Shown here piece by piece: positions 7,622-15,394 of a stretch of DNA of 17,868 nucleotides. The notes beneath the pieces were generated by a model. It worked only from the letters and a program-made list of their open reading frames with translations. It did no database searches and had not been told where the DNA came from. The translations under genes were made by a program, and so were the position numbers. The stretch's first letter is position 1, and the number at the start of each line of letters is the position of its first letter. Source of the DNA: JAADHY01 sp964428935 (GTDB lineage: Bacteria > Planctomycetota > Planctomycetia > Planctomycetales > Planctomycetaceae); the NCBI GenBank assembly GCA_964428935.1, contig CAYSAG010000082.1:1-17868 (forward strand). Reading direction: 5' to 3'.

Positions 7622-8581
7622 CTAGCCAAACGAGACGCCGATTTTCTTGCCGAGCTCAAACAGAAACTTGCGCGACTGGTCGTACGCCTCCTTTCCTTTC
7701 ATGTGTTCAATCATGAGCGGTGCGTCGTGAGGCAGAGCAGCCAGTCGCTTCAGGTACGTCCGGTAGTCAATCGAGCCGGTTCCCAACGTGACCTCGCGAA
7801 AGTGAATGTTCATTTCGATGTCCCACGTCAAGTCCTTGGCGTGGCAACTGACGATCCAAGGCCCGAGCTTGTCGAAGCACTCGTTGAGCAGCGCGGCGTT
7901 GTCGTAGAAACGTCTCGGGCAGTTGACGAGGTTGCATGGGTCCAAGTGCACGCCGAAGGCGGGACGGTCGACGGCCTTGAGCATTTTGAGGTAGCTGTCG
8001 GGACTGTCCGGCAGGCTCCAGCCCATCATTTCGTAACAGAACTTCGCTCGCTTGGGCCGGACCGCGTCAATGATTTTTCGAGCGTTCTCGACCGCCGCGT
8101 CGAAAAACTCTTGCGAAAGGTTTTTCGGGTGCGGGCCGTACCAGACGTCCGGGTTGAAGGAGCCAGCGATGTCCACGCAGCAACGGGCTCCCACCTCGTC
8201 GGCCAGCGCCAACCCCTCCGTCACTTTCTGCAAGTTGGCTTTGCGCCGAGCTGGGTCTGGGTCGAGCAGGTTGCACCAACGGCCGACCTCGGCAATGACC
8301 ACGTCGTGCTTTTGAAAGGCCCGCTCGATTTCTCGAATCCGCTGCCGGTCGTCCAAACTGACCCGCGGACAGTAGGCCGCTCGGTACCCCAAACGACGGT
8401 GCGCCAAGGCTAAGCGTTCCGGGTCGTCGAACTTGCCGAAAACCGGGCCGCCCAGACGAACCGGCTTGCCAACAGGCTTTTCTTCAGCCAGCAGAGCCCG
8501 TCCGGCCGTCACGGCTGCTACTCCGCTGGCACCGGCCAGAATGCACAAGAACCGCCGTCGTCGCATCTCTCGACGTCGCAT
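7622..8581 (-). CDS. Exported sugar phosphate isomerase/epimerase-like TIM barrel
   Basis: The protein is 319 residues from the ATG at 8581, which has AGGAGG eight bases upstream; a second Met at residue 6 is a less likely start. The N-terminus, RRRRFL followed by a hydrophobic run and ALLA-EE, looks like a Tat signal (residues 1-32). The rest fits the xylose isomerase-like TIM barrel family (AP endonuclease 2 superfamily). Probable metal ligands are Glu184 (CYEMM), Asp214 (HLDPCN), His247 (SCHAKD) and Glu292 (IEHMKG), all in the expected order. Tat export would suit a folded, metal-loaded enzyme working in the periplasm. The reaction, probably sugar or keto-sugar isomerisation, epimerisation or oxidation-product processing, cannot be told. 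It is the first of three leftward genes and is divergent from the sulfatase. Confidence 0.9.
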   Translation of the reverse strand: MRRREMRRRRFLCILAGASGVAAVTAGRALLAEEKPVGKPVRLGGPVFGKFDDPERLALAHRRLGYRAAYCPRVSLDDRQRIREIERAFQKHDVVIAEVGRWCNLLDPDPARRKANLQKVTEGLALADEVGARCCVDIAGSFNPDVWYGPHPKNLSQEFFDAAVENARKIIDAVRPKRAKFCYEMMGWSLPDSPDSYLKMLKAVDRPAFGVHLDPCNLVNCPRRFYDNAALLNECFDKLGPWIVSCHAKDLTWDIEMNIHFREVTLGTGSIDYRTYLKRLAALPHDAPLMIEHMKGKEAYDQSRKFLFELGKKIGVSFG

Positions 8582-9063
8582 CGCTGGTGCCTCCTTTCTT
8601 TTCCGTCTTCCCCAGTTCACGGCCCCGCCGTTGGACCGGCGGCAGTGGCCGTCGTGGTCACCGGTTTGCCCCGCCCGGCCTCCGCCGCACTCGCCGTCCT
8701 CAAACTCGGGCCGTCTGCACACCTCGGCCGCGAGCCGCTCGACCGCGCCCCCGTTGCGTCGCCTGGTGGACCTCGGACGCTTGTCGAAGCTGACGGCCGC
8801 GCCCAGCGAACTGTCTCCCTCAAGACGCTCCCTCCGCCAACCGCTAAAGTACCGCTCTGCCTCGCCGGTGACAACGTTCGGCACAAAGACGAGGCCGGTC
8901 CGCACGCCGCAAAAAGCGACACGCCGACCGTCGTCGCGCGCCGACCGATCCGTTGCGTAGACCGCGCAGAAGTTGGATACTGCAGAAGCGTTTTTCAAGA
9001 ACTCTGGTAGAACGTCGGAACGGCAAGCAGACAGGGGAACCGCAGCAACGGAAGGAACGAACC
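8582..9063. other. 482-base divergent upstream region
   Basis: This region separates the leftward TIM-barrel gene from the rightward sulfatase gene and should hold promoters for both. It contains the AGGAGG of the TIM-barrel gene (8590-8595, minus) and a 6-base inverted repeat CCGCCG/CGGCGG (8625-8630 and 8637-8642). It also holds a weak plus-strand promoter candidate near 8953-8981 and the GGAAGGA ribosome site of the sulfatase (9050-9056). The minus-strand frame of the TIM-barrel gene stays open through the whole region, but the good start site makes real coding there unlikely. Confidence 0.5.
8953..8981 (+). promoter_or_regulatory. Weak sigma70-like promoter candidate for the sulfatase
   Basis: TTGCGT (8953-8958) and GATACT (8976-8981) are separated by 17 bases, about 82 bases before the sulfatase ATG. 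They match the consensus at three and four of six positions. Spacing is ideal but the match is modest, and planctomycete promoter rules are poorly known. Confidence 0.25.
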
Positions 9064-10686
9064 ATGTTCGCAAGCATTCGGCTTTGGTGGTCACGAGGGC
9101 AACGGCCGGAGCACGCGGTGTGGGCACGCGCTGGGAGGAGCCGGCTGGGCGGACGGGGCACCAGCGGCACCGACGCAACCGACGGTGCCTGTCTTGGCCG
9201 ACGGTCGGGTTGGGCCACCGCGGCGACAACGCTGGCGCTGGCGGCGCTGGTGCTGGCGTGGGACGCGGGACCGTTGCAGGCAGGCTCGCGGCCGGCGGCT
9301 TCCCGGCCGAACATTGTCTTCTTCCTAATCGACGACATGGGCTGGCCGGACCCGTCTTGCTACGGCAACCAGTTCAACGAAACACCGACCATTGACCGGC
9401 TCGCCGCCGAAGGGATGCGGTTCACCGACTTCTACGCGGCCACTCCGGTTTGTTCGTCGACCCGCTCGACCATTCAGTCCGGCCAGTACTCGGCTCGGAC
9501 CGGCATTACCGATTTCATTCCCGGCCACTACCGGCCGTTCGAAAAACTGATTGTTCCGCCGATCGAGCACGAATTGCCCGCGTCGATCAAGACACCGGGC
9601 GACGTGTTGGCGGCCGCCGGCTACGTGACCGGCTACTTTGGGAAGTGGCACTTGGGTCCGGACGAGTCGCGCGGGCCAGGGCTGCGAGGCTACCAAGTGA
9701 CAGCTCGCACGTTGCCCAAGGAGTTTCGTCAATGGCGAGGCCGTCGGTCTCCGGGCCCGAAACGCATCGACCTGCTCACCGACCAAGCCATCTGGTTCAT
9801 TCGCCACTACAAAGACCGGCCGTTCTTTCTGACCGTCTCGCACTACGCCGTGCACATTCCGCTGGAGGCGACGCCCGAGTCGTTCGCCAAGTACAGCAAG
9901 AAGCCGAAGCCGCCCACGGGCGTCAACAACCCGTACTACGCCGCCATGACCGAAGACCTGGACCGCGGAATCGCTCGCGTGCTGAAGACCTTGGACGAAC
10001 TCGGCCTGTCGGACCGAACGGTCATTGTTTTCACCTCAGACAACGGCGGATTGAAGAAAATTTACACGGGCGTGGGCGAAGAGGTCTCGACCAACGAACC
10101 GCTGCGGGCAGAGAAAGGCACGCTTTACGAGGGCGGCATTCGCGTTCCAATGATTGTCCGCTGGCCGGGCGTGGTGCGGCCCGGGACGGTGTGTCGGGAA
10201 CCAGCCACGACGGCGGACCTGCTTCCCACATTCTGCGAAATGGCCGGCGTGCCGCTGCCAGACCAGCCGATTGACGGCCTGAGCTTGGTGCCGCTGCTGA
10301 AAGACCCGTCCCGCCAGTTGCCGCGCGACGCCATTTACTTCCACTACCCGCACTACCACCATTCTCGACCGGCAGGAGCGATTCGAGCTCGCGACTGGAA
10401 GCTGATTGAATTCTTCGACGGGTCTCCGCTGGAGCTGTACAACCTAAGAGAAGACTTGGGCGAACAGCACAACTTGGCGACGAAGTTCCCCGACAAGGCG
10501 AAACAGTTGCGAGACCAACTGGCTCGGTGGCGCAAACAGGTGGGCGCCAGAATGCCCAAGCCGAACCCGAACTACGACCCGAAGCGGGCCCACGAGTGGT
10601 GGAGCCGTCGGACCAACAAACCGCTGGACGTCCAAAAAATGGCTCAACATTTCAAACCGCGGTTGGTCCCGAGCGGAGCCGAGTGA
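9064..10686 (+). CDS. Secreted sulfatase (arylsulfatase family, CSSTR motif)
   Basis: The protein is 540 residues. The ATG at 9064 has GGAAGGA seven bases upstream. About 50 basic residues precede the hydrophobic core (about 53-69), and cleavage is likely near LQAG, so the signal peptide is long. The mature part is a type I sulfatase of the alkaline phosphatase superfamily: metal ligands Asp90 and Asp91 (LIDDMGW), nucleophile Cys130 in VCSSTRSTIQSG, GKWHLG with Lys194 and His196, His260 and His264, Asp326 and Asn327 (SDNGG), and Lys351. Cys130 must be oxidised to formylglycine. The usual motif is C-x-P-x-R, but here Ser132 replaces Pro. It would remove sulfate esters from a sugar or other organic sulfate outside the cytoplasm. 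It is divergent from three genes for exported, probably glycan-related proteins; the substrate is unknown. Confidence 0.93.
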   Translation: MFASIRLWWSRGQRPEHAVWARAGRSRLGGRGTSGTDATDGACLGRRSGWATAATTLALAALVLAWDAGPLQAGSRPAASRPNIVFFLIDDMGWPDPSCYGNQFNETPTIDRLAAEGMRFTDFYAATPVCSSTRSTIQSGQYSARTGITDFIPGHYRPFEKLIVPPIEHELPASIKTPGDVLAAAGYVTGYFGKWHLGPDESRGPGLRGYQVTARTLPKEFRQWRGRRSPGPKRIDLLTDQAIWFIRHYKDRPFFLTVSHYAVHIPLEATPESFAKYSKKPKPPTGVNNPYYAAMTEDLDRGIARVLKTLDELGLSDRTVIVFTSDNGGLKKIYTGVGEEVSTNEPLRAEKGTLYEGGIRVPMIVRWPGVVRPGTVCREPATTADLLPTFCEMAGVPLPDQPIDGLSLVPLLKDPSRQLPRDAIYFHYPHYHHSRPAGAIRARDWKLIEFFDGSPLELYNLREDLGEQHNLATKFPDKAKQLRDQLARWRKQVGARMPKPNPNYDPKRAHEWWSRRTNKPLDVQKMAQHFKPRLVPSGAE

Positions 10687-10829
10687 GCGTGAGCGGCGTG
10701 GCTGGCTGGCAGCGCACCCCAGAACGCTCGACCAAGCGCCGGCAGCCGAACACAGGCCCGCTCGCCTTGGCCGTAGCGGGGGCTGGCACACCGCAGGTCC
10801 AGAAGCCAGAGGCACAGAAGGAGCTCGGA

Positions 10830-11531
10830 ATGATTCCGCGAGTGCTGGAACCGGAAGTCATGGACTCCATGCAGGAGGCGCTCGACTATGACTCCATGGA
10901 CCACTCCGAGGTGAACCGACTGTTCGCCTCCGATTTCCTTCAGCTTTGGGACGACGCGGTGCGGGCCAACCCGGCCTTGCCGGCCGAGCCGCTGGTGCTG
11001 GACGTCGGAACGGGCACGGCGCTCATTCCGATTGAAATGTGCCGCAGCGGCTTCACGGGCCGAATTGTGGCCATTGACTTGGCTGAGGCCATGCTGACGG
11101 TCGGGCAGCGTAATGTGGAGCGGGCGGGTTTGGCGGAGCGAATTCGCTTGGAGCGGGTCGACGCCAAACGAATGCCGTACGCGGACCGGTCGTTCGACGC
11201 GGTGGTTTCCAACAGCATTGTGCACCACGTTCCGGACCCCGCAACGGTGTTTGGGGAAATGGTTCGCGTGCTGCGGCCCGGCGGGGTGCTGTTCGTCCGC
11301 GACCTGCTCCGGCCGGACAGCGAGCAGCGGGTCGAAGAGCTGGTGCAGACGTACTGCGGGAACGAGAACGAGCACCAGCGGCAAATGTTCCGCGACTCGC
11401 TGCGAGCGGCTCTGACCGTGAACGAGGTCGAGGCCGTGCTGACGCAGTTGGGACTACGCGGGCTGCGGGTCGAGCAAACCTCGGACCGCCACTGGACGGT
11501 TGCGGGCGTGCCGGAGCGGCCGGGCTCGTGA
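10830..11531 (+). CDS. Class I SAM-dependent methyltransferase (Methyltransf_11 type)
   Basis: The protein is 233 residues. The ATG at 10830 is preceded by AAGGAG at a six-base spacing; the frame is open far upstream into the sulfatase gene, but no other start has a ribosome site. There is no signal peptide, so it is cytoplasmic. Motif I is VLDVGTGTALIPIE (Asp58-Gly62), the acidic end of strand 2 is Asp83 in VAIDLAEAML, Asp111 lies in RVDAKRMPYADRSFD, and motif IV is VVSNSIVHHV with Asn128. RVLRPGGVLFVRDL matches strand 5 of small-molecule methyltransferases. The substrate cannot be read from sequence. It lies 143 bases after the sulfatase on the same strand, so read-through is possible, but functional linkage is doubtful. 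Confidence 0.9.
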   Translation: MIPRVLEPEVMDSMQEALDYDSMDHSEVNRLFASDFLQLWDDAVRANPALPAEPLVLDVGTGTALIPIEMCRSGFTGRIVAIDLAEAMLTVGQRNVERAGLAERIRLERVDAKRMPYADRSFDAVVSNSIVHHVPDPATVFGEMVRVLRPGGVLFVRDLLRPDSEQRVEELVQTYCGNENEHQRQMFRDSLRAALTVNEVEAVLTQLGLRGLRVEQTSDRHWTVAGVPERPGS

Positions 11532-12300
11532 AACCGAGCGGTGCGGGCCAGCACGGTGCTCTCCGGGGCAACGCAGACTGCCGGACCGGGCTGCTTCGGC
11601 CAGCCCCGGGGCGGTTCTTCTCTCTCGCGCTTGGCTCGGTTGTCGCGTGCCCGGCTCGACTGGTCAAGAGTTTTTTGGGTCTGACCGGACTGCCGAACTG
11701 CGGCGAATTGCCTGTTGCGCGGGTGACGTCTGTTGTAACGCGGTCGAGTCACCGCAGTCGGCAAAGTCTCTGAAAACTTCCCGCGCTGCGTCAAGGGGTC
11801 TAGCTTCGCTGGCCGATTAGTCTTGTGTACTTTCGCTAAAGCTCTGGGTCTCACGAGCCCACGACCCCGACCAAAGTTTCCCAACCTGTAGAGCCCGGCC
11901 GCGCTGCTTTCTGTGTGCCGCGCCAATCTTGACGGGCGGCCTGCACCGAGCCGGCTGGAACGGCCGTCGCAGCGCGGCCTTTTCGGTCCAGAACGGTGGC
12001 AGGAATTTTCTTGGACGGCGGCTTGTCGAGCAGCCGCGTGAACGAATCGACGCTGTTGTCCGGGGGCGTGTCTTCAGTCCGAAGTTGCGGCGCGGTTGGA
12101 AGTTCCGTTGTTCAGACCGGAGGCGGGTGGGGTGGCGAGGCTCCTCGTCGGGCCGCTCGCGGCGGGCCGGCCGTCTCGTCGCCGGGTGGACGCGGCGCCT
12201 GTCCCGCCTCGGGGCTCGCGGCTGGCTGACCTAAGTCAAAGAACCGGACCAACTTGAAGACACGCTCCGAGAAAAGAACTCAGACAGTTGGGAGCGTTGC
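11532..12300. other. 769-base region without a convincing gene
   Basis: Short frames exist on both strands, but they lack ribosome sites, recognisable motifs and the C-ending codon habit of the real genes. A local AT-richer patch (about 11660-11860) includes a run of six T's at 11671-11676 flanked by GGTCA and TGACC, a weak stem with a 15-base loop. No tRNA, known structured RNA, mobile-element end or repeat array was recognised. The last 60 bases should carry the promoter and leader of the gene at 12301; GGGAG lies just upstream of its ATG. Confidence 0.45.
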
Positions 12301-12597
12301 ATGCCGACACGGCGCTTCGATCGACACGACGTGCGAACCACACGGTCCTGGCTGGGCGAGTCACTGGTTCGACTGGAGCGCGAACTAGGGCGGACGAATC
12401 GGCAAGCGAGGCACGTGGCTTCGCTGTTGGAGCAATGGGAGCGACAGTGGCGGTGGAGGCGACGGGAAATTGCGGCACGCTTGGAGCTGATTGAGCGGCA
12501 CTTGCAGGCGTTCGAGCACTTGGCGGCAGACAGCTCACCGAAGCTGACCGTCGTCGGCACGCCGGCAGACGCCCACCGAATGACAGTGCTGGGGTGA
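12301..12597 (+). CDS. Small helical/coiled-coil hypothetical protein
   Basis: The protein is 98 residues. The ATG at 12301 follows GGGAG at a six-base spacing. Residues about 15-76 form a nearly continuous amphipathic helix rich in Leu, Glu, Arg, Trp and Gln (LVRLERELGRTNRQ, LLEQWERQWRWRRREIAARL), consistent with a coiled coil or helical hairpin. The tail after residue 77 looks extended. There is no signal peptide, membrane segment or known domain. High Arg and Trp content could allow nucleic acid or membrane-surface contact, which is speculation. It stands alone, with a long gap upstream and a convergent ACT-domain gene 87 bases downstream. I do not recognise the family; the ribosome site and organised helix pattern are the reasons to call it. 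Confidence 0.6.
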   Translation: MPTRRFDRHDVRTTRSWLGESLVRLERELGRTNRQARHVASLLEQWERQWRWRRREIAARLELIERHLQAFEHLAADSSPKLTVVGTPADAHRMTVLG

Positions 12598-12670
12598 CGC
12601 GAGACGACCGAAACTGGGCTCCTGCGCAAAGGGGGCACCGGCGCACGGCGGCGACGTGCGGTGAGCGACG

Positions 12671-12684
12671 GCGGTGCACACCGC
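12671..12684. other. Short palindrome in the convergent gap
   Basis: GCGGTG, CA, CACCGC is a perfect 14-base palindrome lying directly against the stop codon of the leftward ACT-domain gene, in the 87-base gap between converging genes. As RNA it would give a 5-base stem with a 4-base loop. No T-run is present, so a role in ending transcription is only possible. Confidence 0.3.
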
Positions 12685-13305
12685 TCAGCAGTCGGCCGCG
12701 CGCTGCGAACCGAGCCGTTGCAGGGTGGTCGTCGACTGCAAGCGCAACAGCCGCGGGTCGTCGAGCCTGGCCGAGTCTTGCTCGTCGTAAAGCCGCACCG
12801 ACAGTCCGAGCTCGTTGGCCAGTTCGGCCAGCTCGGCCTCGAACGCCTGCCGGTCGACCTTCGCCGGTGCGGCCAACTTCACGGCCATGAAGAAACTCTG
12901 CGACTGGTCGTCGCGCTTGCCGTACGACTCGCGCACGTCGATTCGTCGGCCGGCCAGTTTGCTCGAAATGCGACCCATCAGTCCCGGCCGGTCCTGGCCC
13001 TCAATCGACAAGTACCACGTTCGGGTATCGGTGGCCTGCGGCCTTTCGAACGGTTCGGCCTCCGGGTCGCGAACCGTGACCGAAGCTCCGTAGGCCCGAC
13101 ACGCGTCGTGCAGGTGGTCGTGAATGACTTGGGGAGGCCGGTTGTCCGGGAAGTCCGCTGCGAACAGGACCGAGAAGAAGTCCTGCATGACCGTCTGGCA
13201 CAGCTCGTCAATGTTTCCGCCCAGTTCGTGCAGAGCGGTGCCAATGGCGGCCAGCAGGCCGACCCGGTTGGCCGCCGTAATGGAAATGACGTAGCGTTTC
13301 GACAT
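12685..13305 (-). CDS. Two-ACT-domain regulatory protein (GcvR-like)
   Basis: The protein is 206 residues from the ATG at 13305; the upstream purine stretch is weak as a ribosome site, but the first residues (MSKRYVISITAANRVGLL) are a normal ACT-domain start. Residues about 4-80 form a first ACT domain of the ACT_6 type, with NRVGLLAAIGTALHELGGNI as the ligand-loop region. Residues about 95-175 form a second, with QDRPGLMGRISSKLAGRRID. Tandem ACT proteins of this layout include the glycine cleavage repressor GcvR and related amino-acid sensors, which act through protein contacts and have no DNA-binding domain. The ligand and partner are unknown. It is cytoplasmic and divergent from the AI-2E-family gene. 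Confidence 0.87.
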   Translation of the reverse strand: MSKRYVISITAANRVGLLAAIGTALHELGGNIDELCQTVMQDFFSVLFAADFPDNRPPQVIHDHLHDACRAYGASVTVRDPEAEPFERPQATDTRTWYLSIEGQDRPGLMGRISSKLAGRRIDVRESYGKRDDQSQSFFMAVKLAAPAKVDRQAFEAELAELANELGLSVRLYDEQDSARLDDPRLLRLQSTTTLQRLGSQRAADC

Positions 13306-13604
13306 GTCCGGTCTCGGTCAGAACGGCTGAACCGTCACGTTCGGCACCGGCCACTGGCCGGACGGAATGAACGGTTCGGTGAAAGACTCGTTCGCAGCAC
13401 CGGCCCAGGTCGCTCGGCGTCTCGGAATCGCGGTCCGCCTGTTTCCGGCGTCCGCTTCGGGCCGGCCGTCGCTTTCGAACGCCAAGGCGTGCCGGCCCCC
13501 CTTGGCATTGCCGGCGACCATTCGTTTACAATGTGGGCCGTCGAGTGTTCGCACTTTAATCAATTCAGACCGATTTTTCCACGTGCGCAGCCAGAGGTCG
13601 ACCC
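13306..13604. other. 299-base divergent region with possible leader ORF
   Basis: This separates the leftward ACT-domain gene from the rightward AI-2E-family gene. An AT-rich island at about 13521-13580 probably holds promoters for both. A minus-strand frame from an ATG at 13521 to a stop at 13318 (67 codons) ends 12 bases before the ACT start and has fairly C/G-ending codons. It lacks a ribosome site and any known motif, so I do not call it a gene. Confidence 0.4.
13502..13532 (+). promoter_or_regulatory. Candidate promoter of the AI-2E-family gene
   Basis: TACAAT (13527-13532) matches the sigma70 -10 consensus at five of six positions, in the only AT-rich patch upstream of the gene. The best -35 candidate, TTGGCA (13502-13507), is 19 bases away, longer than ideal. 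Transcription would start about 60-65 bases before the ATG. Confidence 0.3.
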
Positions 13605-15140
13605 ATGTCGGCGGTTCCGAGGCTGGTCTCGCTGGCCGTTCTGGTCACGCTGATTGTCGTACTGGGAGTCAGCTTCTTCAAGGTCGTCGCTCCCTTCCTG
13701 CTGCCGCTGTTTCTGGCCGCTGTGGTGGCCATGATTTCGCAGCCGCTCTTCCGTTACTTTCAAAAGAAGCTGCGAGGACACGTTCGCTTGGCGGCGGGCG
13801 TGACCACGGTCGCATTGGTGGCGGCGGTTCTGGTGCCGGTCTCGCTGGGAATTTTCATTGCCAGCGTGCAGGTCTACACAATTACTCAGACGGCCCTGGA
13901 CAGCGGCCAGCTCGACCGCTGGGTGACTCAGATTCGCAAGCGACTCGACCGCGACGCGCTGTTCCGGCAAGTGCAGCCGTTTTTGCCCGTCGACGCGTCC
14001 GTGCAAGACCCGGAGAAGCGTCGGGCGCTGCAGCGTGAGCAGTTCGAGCGGTACTTGGAGCAGTGGCAGCAAGACTTGAGTGCCCAGTTGCGCGGACTGG
14101 CTCGCATGCTGGCGGCTCTGGCCACGCAAACGGTCGGCACCACGGTCAGCTTGGTCGGTGCCATTGCCGCTCAACTGATTGCACTCGTCATTTTTCTCAT
14201 TGCTCTCTACTACTTTCTGGCCGACGGGCCGAAGCTGCTGGAGGCGGCCGAGGCCATGATTCCGGTCCACGTGGAGTACCAGCGGGAGTTGGCCGGCGAG
14301 TTCGCGAAGGCGGTTCGAGCGGTCATTGTAGCGACCTTCGCCGCAGCCATTGCTCAGGGAGCGGTGACGTCGCTGCTGCTGTGGGTGATTGGCCGAGCCA
14401 TTGACCAGCCGGCTTTGTGTCACGTCGTGCTTTTCTGGTTGTTGGCCACGCTGGCGGCTTTGATTCCGTTGGCGGGGACGTCGCTGGTGTGGGTTCCCTG
14501 CGCCGTCTGGTTGGTCTTCATTGGCCATTGGGGTGCCGCCTTGGTCTTGTCGCTGTTGGCGGCGACGGTGGTCGGCACGTTGGACAACCTGATTCGCGTC
14601 TTCGTGCTGAAGAACGACGCTCAACTGCACCCGCTGCTGGCCTTCGTGAGCGTGCTGGGCGGTCTGCGGGTCTTGGGGGTTTGGGGTGTGTTCGTCGGAC
14701 CCATCATTGCCTGCACGCTGCATGGGTTGGTGAAGATTTTCAACGAGGAGCTGCGGGAGTTTTCGCGGGAGCGGTTTTTCATTCTGAGCGGACCTGACTC
14801 GCCGTCTGCGCCGGACGAGCGGTTTCGACAAGCCTACCGCGCCTCGTCGGCTTCGTCCGTCGAGGGGCTCGCGCCGACCTCTGACTGTTCCACCGTTCCC
14901 GTCACGTCCACCACCTCGACCGTTCCCGCTCCGTCCAAGCCTGTCGGCCGAGCCACGGCGGCCGCCACGACCGCCGCTCCAGCGGCTTCTGAAACAGGCA
15001 GCTCGGCGCCGGAGGCTGCTCCGCCGGTACCCTCGAAGGGCTCGGCCAAGACCCGTCCGGCTGAAGACGAAGTGCCGGAGAAAGACACGAAGGCGAAACG
15101 GAGCGACAGGCGACGCGGCGAGAAAGGGAACTCCTACTGA
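13605..15140 (+). CDS. AI-2E/PerM family membrane transporter with disordered tail
   Basis: The protein is 511 residues; the ATG at 13605 follows AGAGGT. The AI-2E transporter (UPF0118/PerM) layout is clear: membrane helices at about 6-25, 29-47 and 61-86, a soluble charged region (about 95-160), a helix near 178-204, then about four or five helices between 225 and 380. The family hallmarks GTLDNLIRVFVL (Asp337, Asn338) and LLAFVSVLGGLRVLGVWG, followed by GPIIA, are present. Members export or permeate small molecules, and some act as sodium/proton antiporters; the substrate cannot be told. Residues about 405-511 are a Ser/Thr/Ala/Pro-rich tail ending in Lys, Arg and Glu clusters, absent from typical family members of about 350-400 residues. 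It is divergent from the ACT gene and followed by a hairpin. Confidence 0.92.
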   Translation: MSAVPRLVSLAVLVTLIVVLGVSFFKVVAPFLLPLFLAAVVAMISQPLFRYFQKKLRGHVRLAAGVTTVALVAAVLVPVSLGIFIASVQVYTITQTALDSGQLDRWVTQIRKRLDRDALFRQVQPFLPVDASVQDPEKRRALQREQFERYLEQWQQDLSAQLRGLARMLAALATQTVGTTVSLVGAIAAQLIALVIFLIALYYFLADGPKLLEAAEAMIPVHVEYQRELAGEFAKAVRAVIVATFAAAIAQGAVTSLLLWVIGRAIDQPALCHVVLFWLLATLAALIPLAGTSLVWVPCAVWLVFIGHWGAALVLSLLAATVVGTLDNLIRVFVLKNDAQLHPLLAFVSVLGGLRVLGVWGVFVGPIIACTLHGLVKIFNEELREFSRERFFILSGPDSPSAPDERFRQAYRASSASSVEGLAPTSDCSTVPVTSTTSTVPAPSKPVGRATAAATTAAPAASETGSSAPEAAPPVPSKGSAKTRPAEDEVPEKDTKAKRSDRRRGEKGNSY

Positions 15141-15157
15141 CGGCCGGACGGGCCGTC
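15139..15157. terminator. Hairpin at the end of the AI-2E-family gene
   Basis: GACGGCC (15139-15145) and GGCCGTC (15151-15157) form a perfect 7-base stem with a 5-base loop that starts inside the stop codon. No T-run follows, so it may be a pause or stability element rather than a full intrinsic terminator. The remaining bases up to 15394 hold no gene or clear promoter that I can see. Confidence 0.4.
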
Positions 15158-15394
15158 GACGGCGTGACGCTCGGCCAGCTCGGCGCCGCGCTCGCCCGCG
15201 CGGGACGACGTTTGCTAAGCTGGCTCGGGTGCGGCGCGGCCGGGGGAGCAGTAGACTCAACGCGGAGAACGCTCGCTGGACGTCGAAAGGCGACGCGGCG
15301 AGCGCCCAAAACCATTTGTAGCTCAAGGCCGCGCCGACGGCACAGGTGTGTTTGCGAAGGGGACCGTGGGCAGTCGGACCGGGAGTGAGACAGC

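Noticed and set aside
5361..7625. 754-codon plus-strand open frame opposite the propeller gene
   Set aside because: It is an antisense shadow of a well-supported gene. It has no ribosome site and no recognisable domain.
8582..9229. N-terminal extension of the TIM-barrel gene by up to 216 codons
   Set aside because: The AGGAGG eight bases before 8581 and the Tat-like signal right after it mark the true start. The extension would bury the signal and overlaps the sulfatase start.
10527..10829. Methyltransferase starting inside the sulfatase gene
   Set aside because: The extra residues are a shadow of the sulfatase and an intergenic stretch, while AAGGAG lies at the right distance from the ATG at 10830.
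10940..11926. 328-codon minus-strand frame over the methyltransferase and its downstream region
   Set aside because: It is composed of low-information Arg/Ser/Pro-rich sequence opposite a clear gene, with no ribosome site.
11929..12234. 101-codon plus-strand frame in the empty region
   Set aside because: It has a TTG start without a ribosome site, an extreme Arg/Gly/Ser composition and no organised secondary-structure pattern.
15300..15335. tRNA-like stretch (GTAGCTCAAG) before the hydrolase gene
   Set aside because: No matching acceptor stem, anticodon arm or T-arm sequence could be found around it.
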